Positions 1 to 5,303 of a DNA stretch of 5,303 nucleotides are shown piece after piece; position 1 is the stretch's first letter, and each line of letters starts with the position of its first letter. Origin of the DNA: Gammaproteobacteria bacterium. GTDB lineage: Bacteria > Pseudomonadota > Gammaproteobacteria > Steroidobacterales > SZUA-146. The notes under the pieces were generated by a model. It did no database searches and was not told where the DNA came from. It saw nothing but the letters and a program-made list of their open reading frames with translations. Both the position numbers and the translations under genes were made by a program. The DNA is taken from positions 1 to 5,303 of the forward strand of contig JABDLQ010000273.1 of the NCBI GenBank assembly GCA_013002925.1, written 5' to 3'.

Positions 1-796
1 AATCATCGAGTATTTCACTGAGTCGAAATGCCTCTTGTTCCGCCTGCTCTCCGATCAGCTTTTGTGCTGAAAGGCGGTAGTCGAAGAATATCGTTAAATG
101 TGTAACGCCGAGTATCACCAATGCGGCAATGGCGATGCTCACGGCTAACCAGGTTTGCTGTACAGGACCTGTATGATCCATCACAACTCCGCGCAGCGGT
201 TCGTATGATGCCGCGATCATCCCTGTGTAGTGCATTCCACAAATCGCAATACCCATCACAAAGGCGGCAATCATTTTGAGCTTGAAAAGCCCATGCTCCG
301 CTCTTCGTGCAAGCGTAAAAGCAATCCAGATTGCCGCCGTAGCTGCAACAACGGCGATCACAATTGAGACTCCAACCCAAAATGTGTCGTAGTGAATTGT
401 TGCCTGCATTTTCATTGCCGCCATGCCCAGATAGTGCATGGTGGCAATACCGGCGCCGAGGATGATCCCGCTGAGGCCTATTTTCAGATTACTGACACTT
501 TTCAGTGAACCTACATAGATGGCGAAACCCGATGCACCGATACCGGCCAGGAGTGATAAAATCGTAATGTTTACGTCATAGGTGAACGGCATTTCCATGC
601 TAAATGCCAACATACCGACAAAATGCATGGTCCAGATCCCGATTCCCATCGAGGCGGCGCCGGCGATAAGCCAGAACGTGGAGACGAAACCCGATGTTTC
701 GGCCACTTTTCTGGCCAAACCCAACGCTGTATACGAGGCGACGACAGCGACTACAAAAGATAAAGCTACCAGTACTGGATCGAACGAACCGCTCAT
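1..796 (-). CDS. MHYT-domain integral membrane sensor, N-terminal part (runs off left edge)
   Basis: The first 265 residues of a membrane sensor are visible; the frame is open to base 2 with no stop. I read about seven hydrophobic segments, near residues 8-28, 40-66, 74-96, 104-127, 138-162, 172-196 and 215-237. Three copies of the MHYT signature are present: MHFVGM (57-62), MHYLGM (120-125) and MHYTGM (188-193), each near the end of a segment. This is the full MHYT sensor. The family is proposed to bind a metal such as copper and to sense a diatomic gas or redox state. After the last segment a charged, probably helical stretch (about 238-265) enters the cytoplasm and should lead to an output domain (GGDEF/EAL, PAS or histidine kinase are typical), which is outside the window. 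The ATG at 796 is chosen because AGGGA lies 10 bases upstream and the hydrophobic segment follows at once; no earlier ATG, GTG or TTG appears in frame nearby. It is divergent from the sigma operon, with no evident functional link. Confidence 0.9.
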   Translation of the reverse strand, partial: MSGSFDPVLVALSFVVAVVASYTALGLARKVAETSGFVSTFWLIAGAASMGIGIWTMHFVGMLAFSMEMPFTYDVNITILSLLAGIGASGFAIYVGSLKSVSNLKIGLSGIILGAGIATMHYLGMAAMKMQATIHYDTFWVGVSIVIAVVAATAAIWIAFTLARRAEHGLFKLKMIAAFVMGIAICGMHYTGMIAASYEPLRGVVMDHTGPVQQTWLAVSIAIAALVILGVTHLTIFFDYRLSAQKLIGEQAEQEAFRLSEILDD

Positions 797-984
797 TGGA
801 TTGGATTCCCTGTTGCAAATTGTGGGTGCCAGGCGTGTCTTTGCCGCGATATGACAAATGCACCTCTGCAATCAGGTTATCGGCGATCTACGGGTATTCT
901 TTAGATACAATGGTGATGAATTCGATATGCGAATTTCGTGGTGAACCCTTACGTATAACCCTGAAACTCGATCCGCGGGAAGTC

Positions 985-1006
985 ACTAATGAATCTCAGC
1001 ATTAGT
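985..1006. repeat. Perfect inverted repeat, 7-base arms, upstream of the sigma operon
   Basis: The arms ACTAATG (985-991) and CATTAGT (1000-1006) are exact reverse complements around an 8-base spacer. The repeat lies 215 bases upstream of the sigma gene and 189 bases from the MHYT gene. The AT-rich symmetric arms would fit a dimeric regulator operator, or a weak hairpin. The following bases (ttattgct) are not a real U-tract, so it is a poor terminator. The symmetry is seen directly; any regulatory role is inference. Confidence 0.4.
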
Positions 1007-1054
1007 TTATTGCTCGTTAAATTCTGCAAAAATCTTTAGCCGGAGCAGGTTGCG

Positions 1055-1091
1055 GGTCCAAAAAAATGGCACAGGCTCTGGTCTTTGGACC
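1055..1091. repeat. Perfect inverted repeat, 8-base arms, upstream of the sigma operon
   Basis: The arms GGTCCAAA (1055-1062) and TTTGGACC (1084-1091) are exact reverse complements separated by 21 bases. The end of the element is about 130 bases before the sigma start codon. It could form a stem in a long 5' leader or be a two-half-site operator. No U-tract follows, so a simple terminator is unlikely. Confidence 0.4.
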
Positions 1092-1220
1092 ATGACAGAC
1101 ACGTAAAGAAGTCGCATGATTCTGCCAGCTTCTGTTGCCAGGTGAATGTGGCCTGGCCCAGCCGGTATCATTGTTTCCCCGCTTGCTAACCAAACCCGGC
1201 CTTGTGCTCTCTAATTCTAT

Positions 1221-1751
1221 ATGACCTCAGCCTCTCATCGTTCGCCACCGACGCAGCAGCAGTTTCACCAGGCGATCAGCTCAGGGGCTGATGTCTGGTT
1301 CGGCGCCTGTTTTCGCATCACCGGTGATGCGTCGCTGGCTCAGGACGCGGTGCAGGACGCTTTGTTGAACGCGTGGCGTAAGCGCCGGCAGTTTCAGGGC
1401 ACGGCGAGACTGGAGACCTGGATTCACCGCATTGCAATCAACAGCGCCATTGCGGTGGTGCGCAAGCATCGTCCGGAGCGATGGCAGCCGCTTGATGAGG
1501 AACCGGAAGCGGCCACCCGGTCACCGCTCGAAGCGGTGATCGACGAGCAGATGTACGGCGATCTGGGTCAGGCACTGAGTCAATTAAGCGATATGGAGCG
1601 CGTGTGCTTTGTGATGAAACACCTCGAGGAATTCCGGCTGAAAGATATTGCCGTGGCGCTTGACACCAGTGTTGGTCCAGTCAAGCAGGCGCTGTTTCGG
1701 GCATTGGGCAAACTGCGTAACCGTATGACCAGCCTAAAAGGTGAAGTATGA
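1221..1751 (+). CDS. ECF (extracytoplasmic function) RNA polymerase sigma factor
   Basis: A 176-residue sigma-70 protein of the short two-domain ECF type. Region 2, which binds core polymerase and the -10 element, spans about residues 16-84: the helix with DAVQDALLNAWR (42-53) and the segment ARLETWIHRIAINSA (62-76) match the family pattern. A linker (85-113) leads to region 4 (about 114-168), with the -35-reading helix-turn-helix at about 138-166 (LKDIAVALDTSVGPVKQALF). Regions 1 and 3 are absent, as expected. There is no C-terminal SnoaL or other extension. The start at 1221 is firm in one sense: a TAA sits in frame at 1212-1214 and no other ATG lies between. However, no Shine-Dalgarno sequence precedes it, so translation may be weak or near-leaderless. 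The gene overlaps the next by four bases (ATGA). It should direct polymerase to its own operon and to an unknown regulon when released by the anti-sigma protein. The ECF subgroup cannot be assigned by eye. Confidence 0.92.
   Translation: MTSASHRSPPTQQQFHQAISSGADVWFGACFRITGDASLAQDAVQDALLNAWRKRRQFQGTARLETWIHRIAINSAIAVVRKHRPERWQPLDEEPEAATRSPLEAVIDEQMYGDLGQALSQLSDMERVCFVMKHLEEFRLKDIAVALDTSVGPVKQALFRALGKLRNRMTSLKGEV
1738..1744 (+). promoter_or_regulatory. Ribosome binding site of the anti-sigma gene, inside the sigma gene
   Basis: AAGGTGA within the last codons of the sigma gene lies at good distance (AAGG ends six bases before the ATG at 1748). With the ATGA stop/start overlap it supports translational coupling of sigma and anti-sigma, and contrasts with the missing site in front of the sigma gene itself. 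Confidence 0.6.
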
Positions 1752-2500
1752 ACGACGAACAACTACTGACACTGTATTGGTACGGCGACGGGCTCAGCGA
1801 TAGCGAACGCCGCGATCTCGCTAACCGTCTCGAGCGCGAGCCCGACCTGGCGGCGCGCTTTGCCGCGGTAAAGGAGGATCTGGGCGCGCTTGACCTGCCG
1901 GCCGCGCCGCTGGCAACGGCTGCGATGGTGGCGCGCTGGCGGCTCGCGCTGGATCAGGAAATTAACGCTTCCGCGACACGTTCAACAAACCGGTGGCGGC
2001 GCTTTATGCCGGCCGGATTGAGCGCCGCAGCGGCGGTGGTTCTGGCACTGGGCGTGTTTATCGGCATGCAGCTGGAGGATCGCGACGATTCGCTTGACAC
2101 CGTGCATGCGACAGTTTCTCCAGAGGAGACCGACGATCCCGCACAGTTGGTAACTGGCAGCGAGGCCGTGCCAGACACTTTGGAACGGAGCCTGGCATTG
2201 CATTTGCAGAACACCAAAGTACAACTCGCCGGACTGGCCAGCGACAACATTGATGACAGAACCCGCCTGGTGGCACAGATTATCTACCAGAATCGCTTGT
2301 TTGCCGTGGCCGCACGCGCTAACGGCGCGGAAGAACTGGCGCGCCTGTTGCGGGCGTTCGAGCCAGTGCTGTTGGCGACTCTCGCCGAAGACGCATCGAC
2401 AAACGACCTGGCCGTGCGCCGGGATCAACTCGATTTCGAACTCGGCGTGACGCTAACCAAAATCACCGGGCGTGCGTCAAACACAATAACCGCTCTTTGA
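1748..2500 (+). CDS. Single-pass membrane anti-sigma factor without a zinc motif
   Basis: A 250-residue protein assigned as anti-sigma factor from its place directly after the sigma gene and its topology. Residues 1-80 are a charged, helical cytoplasmic part: the start DEQLLTLYWYGDGLSDSER and following RLEREPDLAARF resemble the N-terminal helices of anti-sigma proteins. A basic patch (RWRR, 82-85) precedes one membrane segment (about 86-108), giving an inside-to-outside topology. A polar acidic linker (109-145) and a helical periplasmic domain (about 146-240) follow. The stretch around NRLFAVAARANGAEELARLL (182-201) and EPVLLATLAEDA (205-216) resembles a helical pattern I associate with C-terminal domains of proteins encoded next to ECF sigma factors; this is from memory, not a search. 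The protein has no cysteine, so the HxxxCxxC zinc site of ZAS-type anti-sigma factors is absent. The periplasmic domain is the likely signal receiver. It is coupled to the sigma gene and followed after 15 bases by the HEAT lipoprotein gene. Confidence 0.8.
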   Translation: MNDEQLLTLYWYGDGLSDSERRDLANRLEREPDLAARFAAVKEDLGALDLPAAPLATAAMVARWRLALDQEINASATRSTNRWRRFMPAGLSAAAAVVLALGVFIGMQLEDRDDSLDTVHATVSPEETDDPAQLVTGSEAVPDTLERSLALHLQNTKVQLAGLASDNIDDRTRLVAQIIYQNRLFAVAARANGAEELARLLRAFEPVLLATLAEDASTNDLAVRRDQLDFELGVTLTKITGRASNTITAL

Positions 2501-2515
2501 ACCCAGGACTAACAA

Positions 2516-3457
2516 ATGAAAACACTACACACTATTTTGATTGCGCTAACGGCCACGTTTTTTTTAAGCGCATGCACAATGGCCAGGGCCGCTGACGACG
2601 AGGTCCGAGCGTGGCGTGTCGCGCAAGCCGACACTGAATTGTCCGATCAGGAGCAGCTCAAACTGGCTGCCATCGAGGGCCTGATGAGCGCATCCTCGGA
2701 GCGCGCCTTGCCAATCCTCAAAAAAGTACTTGCCGGTAACAGCAGCGCGCGCGTAAAAAGCCGCGCCTTGTTTGTACTTGGGCAGGATAACTCCGCTGAA
2801 GCACAGTCATTGTTAATCAGCTTCGCTGCCTCCGCGGGCCCTTTACAGCATGAAGCAATCCGTATGATAGGCATTGGTGGCGTTGCCTCATCGCTTGAGC
2901 GGCTTGCCCCGATATATCGCAGCGGCAACGAAGAATTGCGCAAGAGTGTGCTGCAGGCTTACCTGATCGCCAATGAAGCAGAAGCTGTCTACCAGCTTGC
3001 AGTTAACGCTCAGAACGACGCTGCCTTCGATGCCGCGGTCAACACGCTGGGCGCAATGAACGCCACGGAACAATTAAGAAAACTACAGGCATCAGGCAGC
3101 GAACGCGAAAGCCTGATCCAGGCCTACGCTATTGCCCGTGATCTGGATAGTTTGCAGCAAATGGCTACGTCCGCCGCCGATCCGAAGCAGCGGCTCACCG
3201 CAATTCGTAATATTGGCATTGTTGGGGGCAAAGCAGCCGGTGATGCCTTGCTCGACGTCTATCGTAAATCCGACGACAAAGAAACGCGCGAAGCGGTGTT
3301 GCAAGGCATGCTCATTGGTCAATTTGATCAGCATGTACTAACCCTGTTTCGGGCTTCTGACGCGCCGGAAGAAAAACGGCGCCTGTTACGTACGCTGGTC
3401 AACATGAACAGCGATCTTGCGCTTGAAGTCATCGATTCAACTTTGGAGGGCAACTAA
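2516..3457 (+). CDS. Exported HEAT-repeat protein, probable lipoprotein
   Basis: A 313-residue protein with an export signal and an alpha-helical repeat body. The N-terminus has Lys2, a hydrophobic core (residues 4-17) and the lipobox L17-S18-A19-C20, the only cysteine in the protein. Thr at +2 predicts outer-membrane rather than inner-membrane retention. A second possible cleavage site (A23-R24-A25, then A26) follows closely, so processing as a soluble periplasmic protein is an alternative. From about residue 45 to 310 there are roughly eight or nine HEAT-type helix pairs, for example near 78-103 (VKSRALFVLGQ), 108-134 (HEAIRMIGIGG), 138-163 (LRKSVLQAYLIAN), 222-250 (RLTAIRNIGIVGG) and 255-280 (TREAVLQGMLIG). 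Such arrays bind proteins; no catalytic motif is visible. AGGA at 2505-2508, seven bases before the ATG, supports the start. The 15-base gap to the anti-sigma gene and single-base gap to the next gene imply one transcript. A role as sensor partner or target of the sigma system is inference. Confidence 0.85.
   Translation: MKTLHTILIALTATFFLSACTMARAADDEVRAWRVAQADTELSDQEQLKLAAIEGLMSASSERALPILKKVLAGNSSARVKSRALFVLGQDNSAEAQSLLISFAASAGPLQHEAIRMIGIGGVASSLERLAPIYRSGNEELRKSVLQAYLIANEAEAVYQLAVNAQNDAAFDAAVNTLGAMNATEQLRKLQASGSERESLIQAYAIARDLDSLQQMATSAADPKQRLTAIRNIGIVGGKAAGDALLDVYRKSDDKETREAVLQGMLIGQFDQHVLTLFRASDAPEEKRRLLRTLVNMNSDLALEVIDSTLEGN
3445..3449 (+). promoter_or_regulatory. Ribosome binding site that sets the start of the second HEAT gene
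   Basis: GGAGG lies in the last codons of the preceding gene, nine bases before the ATG at 3459. It favours 3459 (or the adjacent ATG at 3462) over an in-frame ATG at 3417, which would overlap the previous gene by 41 bases and put 14 extra residues ahead of the signal peptide. Confidence 0.75.
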
Positions 3458-3458
3458 C

Positions 3459-4472
3459 ATGATGTCGCGACATTCAGTCAACAACTCCATGCTAAAAACC
3501 GCCACCATACTGACTCTGGCTTGGTTCGTGAGCGTTGCACATGCCGAACATCACGAGCTAAATTTTTCAAATAACGGCTGGCACTCCTGGCGGGTAACGG
3601 CGATTGATGATGCACCCAACTGGTGTTGCGGTGTTTGGCAAAACGACACGCTGGTCCGTGAGCAGTGTGATCTCGACAATCATAACTACGCTCACGGTAC
3701 ACCCAATGCGCACGCGCAAACGGTAGCGGGCGAGCCTAATGAGATGCAGATCTATGTGCGTATGCAGGACGGCAAAGCACAGGACATCCGCACGCTGAGC
3801 CACTCGTGCAGGGTCACCGCCGAAGAGCCGGTTCGCAACCTTGGAAAACGCGACAGCAGCACCAGCCTGGCCTGGCTAAAGTCGCAATTACACCCCCGGC
3901 AATCTACCGCGTCGGACGTGTTGGCCGCGATTGCTATTCATGCGGGTAAAGCTGCGTATTCGATGCTGCTGTCCGCAGCCAGTAACGATGACAACATCAA
4001 GACCCGTAAAGACGCGATTTTCTGGATGGGTCAGGCGCGCGCCCGCGAGTCAGCTAAAGCGCTGGAGCGTTTTGTGCGACAGGACCCGCTGGCAAAAATT
4101 CGGGAGCACGCCATTTTTTCGGTGTCGCAGACAAATCTGGCGCCGCGCTTCGAAATTATCAGTGACGCAGGAAAACACGACGCCGATCCGCACGTGCGCA
4201 GCAAAGCCTGGTTCTGGCTGTCCCAGACTGAAGACCGCAGCGCCGCTGCTGTTATTTTACAGGCGTTAAAAAAGGAAAAGAACAAAGCGGTGCACGACGA
4301 AGCCGTTTTCGCCCTGTCGCAATTACCCGAAATCGACGCAGTGAACGCACTGGTGGCTGTAAGCAAGGATCAAACCCTGCCAGACAGCGTGCGCAAACGA
4401 GCAGTTTTCTGGCTCGCTCAAAGCAAATCTGACCAGGCACTCGATTATCTTGCGTCTATTTTTGACGAGTGA
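3459..4472 (+). CDS. Secreted protein: four-cysteine N-terminal domain plus HEAT-type repeats
   Basis: A 337-residue protein from the ATG at 3459. A signal peptide covers residues 1-29 (Lys13, hydrophobic 15-27, cleavage predicted after A27-H28-A29), so it should be periplasmic or secreted and soluble. An ATG at residue 11 is an alternative start with the same mature product. The mature N-terminal domain (about 30-125) holds the only cysteines: C56-C57 in NWCCGVW, C70 in REQCDLD and C117 in SHSCRV; four thiols could form two disulfides or bind a metal. A helical linker follows (about 133-175). Then come at least five HEAT-type repeats with a striking core A-x-F-(W)-x-x-Q, beginning at A186, A218, A250, A282 and A315, a period of 32-33 residues. 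No enzyme motif is seen. The gene starts one base after the stop of the HEAT lipoprotein and is the last of the operon; no clear terminator follows. Its function is unknown; partnership with the lipoprotein and the anti-sigma protein is inferred from context. Confidence 0.85.
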   Translation: MMSRHSVNNSMLKTATILTLAWFVSVAHAEHHELNFSNNGWHSWRVTAIDDAPNWCCGVWQNDTLVREQCDLDNHNYAHGTPNAHAQTVAGEPNEMQIYVRMQDGKAQDIRTLSHSCRVTAEEPVRNLGKRDSSTSLAWLKSQLHPRQSTASDVLAAIAIHAGKAAYSMLLSAASNDDNIKTRKDAIFWMGQARARESAKALERFVRQDPLAKIREHAIFSVSQTNLAPRFEIISDAGKHDADPHVRSKAWFWLSQTEDRSAAAVILQALKKEKNKAVHDEAVFALSQLPEIDAVNALVAVSKDQTLPDSVRKRAVFWLAQSKSDQALDYLASIFDE

Positions 4473-4511
4473 ACGGGAAAAGAGCGGGTGGTTTCGCGAT
4501 TAAAGAAATAG

Positions 4512-4814
4512 AAGGTCACATCTGCACATTTTTGTTTCTTGCATCGTGTGTATTCGTGTAGTCAGCGCGAGTCCTGGTCCGCCACCTGTTCCAGTACCTA
4601 TGACCAGAAACGGCTGACCATCGGGTATTTCCAGCCCCTGCACAGCGGGGGCGGTTAACCGCGCTACATCCAGCTCCGGTTCCAGCATGTCAAGGCACCA
4701 ACTCCGACACAGCTGTTGCTGCTGGTCGAACAGATCAGTTACCGGATCGGGCGGCATCTGGAACGCCAGGGCTGGCCGGATCGGCAGGCCGCGATATACG
4801 ACACAGTCTCATAA
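4512..4814 (+). pseudogene. Decayed fragment of an IS91-like (Y2-type) transposase
   Basis: One plus-strand frame from 4512 to the TAA at 4812-4814 is interrupted only by an in-frame TAA at 4656-4658. After that stop the 51-residue stretch reads RFQHVKAPTPTQLLLLV and then ISYRIGRHLERQGW, closely resembling the pattern RFxxVxAPTxxEL...RIxRxLERxGWL of IS91-family transposases. Before the stop, in the same frame, HFCFLHRVYS resembles the family's FHxLFLDGVY motif at about the expected distance. Flanking parts of the protein (zinc-binding N-terminus, catalytic tyrosines, remaining C-terminus) are absent, so it is a non-functional remnant. The family call is from remembered sequence patterns. The stretch has no start codon or ribosome site of its own. 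The remaining bases between 4473 and 4908 hold nothing else I recognise except the hairpin at 4869-4901. Confidence 0.55.
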
Positions 4815-4868
4815 CATCAGCTCCTCAGGGGTCGTGTTTGTGAGATTATCCGGTTAAATCCAGATTTA

Positions 4869-4901
4869 CCCCACGTCCTGTTGCGCAATAGCGACGCGGG
4901 G
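4869..4901 (-). terminator. Possible terminator hairpin after the right-edge gene
   Basis: On the minus strand, arms CCCCGCGTC and GACGTGGGG pair over nine positions (one is a G-U pair) around a 15-base loop, starting eight bases past the stop codon of the minus-strand gene. Read on the plus strand the same position becomes an A-C mismatch, so the hairpin is better formed in minus-strand RNA. The following bases (TAAATCTGG) are not a strong U-tract, which lowers confidence. Confidence 0.4.
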
Positions 4902-4908
4902 CGATTAA

Positions 4909-5303
4909 TTAACCTGCGACCAGTTCCGGCTCGTTCGTTTTATTTTCGCCGATATTCAGGGCTTTCAGGACCGCATTCAGGTTTTTGGCAGGGTGAGGTT
5001 TCCAGCCTGCGCTAAAATAAATAAATTCGGATTTGCAGATTTCCAGTGGGATTGCCTCGGGCAGAATGCCCGCTGATTTTTCATGAAGATGTTGAGAAAT
5101 TTTCTCTGCTTCATCGATTCGCTCGCCTTTGCCAGGCACAATCCAGATCACAAAGCTCTCAGGTGGTAGCCTGTCAATAGCGTTTTTCAATTCCCACAGG
5201 ATGCCTTCAGTCAATCCAATGCGAAGCACGATCAACTGACTTCGCCCCATAAGATCCAGAACCGTCTCCTTCCATGAGTCGTGTCCGACATATAATCGGT
5301 GTG
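4909..5303 (-). CDS. C-terminal part of an unrecognised protein (start beyond right edge)
   Basis: 130 residues plus the TAA stop are visible and the frame is open to the right edge; an internal ATG at 5250 exists but the protein clearly continues upstream of it (HRLYVGHDSWKETVLDL precedes it in frame). The pattern alternates hydrophobic beta-like strands and helices: RLYVG, SQLIVLRIG, a helix with TEGILWELKNAIDRL, then SFVIWIVPG, a charged helix and SEFIYFSAGW. This suggests a compact three-layer alpha/beta domain, perhaps Rossmann- or TIR-like. I recall similar W-K/Q...VVLR.G.TEGLLWEL stretches at the ends of bacterial membrane-anchored hypothetical proteins, but cannot name a family. One cysteine and no membrane segment are seen in this part. 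No function should be assigned. The last residues after about 115 (NIGENKTNEPELVAG) look like a disordered tail. Confidence 0.75.
   Translation of the reverse strand, partial: HRLYVGHDSWKETVLDLMGRSQLIVLRIGLTEGILWELKNAIDRLPPESFVIWIVPGKGERIDEAEKISQHLHEKSAGILPEAIPLEICKSEFIYFSAGWKPHPAKNLNAVLKALNIGENKTNEPELVAG

Larger units (their letters stand above)
797..1220. other. Divergent intergenic region, no gene found
   Basis: This 424-base stretch separates the minus-strand MHYT gene from the plus-strand sigma operon, so it must hold promoters for both unless they are transcribed from further away. The open frames here read as low-complexity or shadow translations with no recognisable family. I see no tRNA or rRNA. 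The only structured elements are two perfect inverted repeats (985-1006 and 1055-1091) and a weaker one with arms gccagg/cctggc at 1137-1142 and 1152-1157. No strong -35/-10 pair can be assigned with confidence to either gene. Confidence 0.7.

Noticed and set aside
15..380. Minus-strand 121-residue open frame rich in cysteine and arginine
   Set aside because: It is an out-of-frame shadow of the MHYT gene on the same strand; the frame starting at 796 shows three MHYT motifs and proper membrane segments.
906..911. TACAAT as a sigma-70 -10 element
   Set aside because: No acceptable -35 hexamer lies 16-18 bases upstream (883-888 reads gcgatc).
942..971. TGAACC followed after 17 bases by AACTCG as an autoregulatory ECF promoter for the sigma operon
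   Set aside because: The -35-like part is plausible but the -10 part is not convincing, and such short matches are common by chance.
694..1005. Plus-strand open frame of 103 codons spanning the MHYT start and the intergenic region
   Set aside because: It is antisense to the MHYT gene, has no recognisable domain and no good ribosome site.
1137..1157. Inverted repeat gccagg/cctggc before the sigma gene
   Set aside because: Six-base arms with a nine-base loop in GC-rich DNA are easily found by chance and no U-tract follows.
1982..2428. Minus-strand 148-residue open frame opposite the anti-sigma gene
   Set aside because: It is an antisense shadow in GC-rich coding DNA with no ribosome site or domain pattern.
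3417..3458. Longer form of the second HEAT protein starting at the ATG at 3417
   Set aside because: It would overlap the previous gene by 41 bases, add 14 residues ahead of the signal peptide and ignore the well-placed GGAGG before 3459.
4500..4757. Minus-strand 85-residue open frame
   Set aside because: It is antisense to the transposase-like fragment, and its translation resembles no family; the plus frame has the meaningful similarity.

Overview
The window looks like chromosomal DNA from a proteobacterium, most likely a gammaproteobacterium. The evidence is moderate GC, an MHYT-type membrane sensor, a short ECF sigma factor translationally coupled to a single-pass anti-sigma protein, and Gram-negative export signals including a lipobox. 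No gene pins down genus or species.

Layout. Positions 1-796 (minus) hold the N-terminal 265 residues of an MHYT-domain integral membrane sensor whose output domain lies beyond the left edge. Positions 797-1220 are a 424-base divergent intergenic region with no convincing gene but two clean inverted repeats. Positions 1221-4472 (plus) form one tight four-gene unit: an ECF sigma factor, a zinc-free one-pass anti-sigma protein (ATGA overlap), a HEAT-repeat lipoprotein (15-base gap) and a secreted protein with a four-cysteine N-terminal domain followed by HEAT-type repeats (1-base gap). Positions 4512-4814 (plus) carry a decayed piece of what appears to be an IS91-like transposase. Positions 4909-5303 (minus) are the C-terminal part of an unrecognised protein whose start lies beyond the right edge, followed by a possible terminator hairpin.

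How it may work. The sigma and anti-sigma genes form a transmembrane signalling pair: the sigma factor would be held at the inner membrane until a signal reaches the periplasmic part of the anti-sigma protein. The two co-encoded proteins are both predicted to be exported and both are built of alpha-helical HEAT-type repeats, which bind proteins or scaffold complexes. The simplest inference is that they act in the envelope, either as sensor modules feeding the anti-sigma domain or as effectors of the response. This four-gene cassette is the most interesting content of the window. Its signal, regulon and mechanism cannot be read from the sequence.
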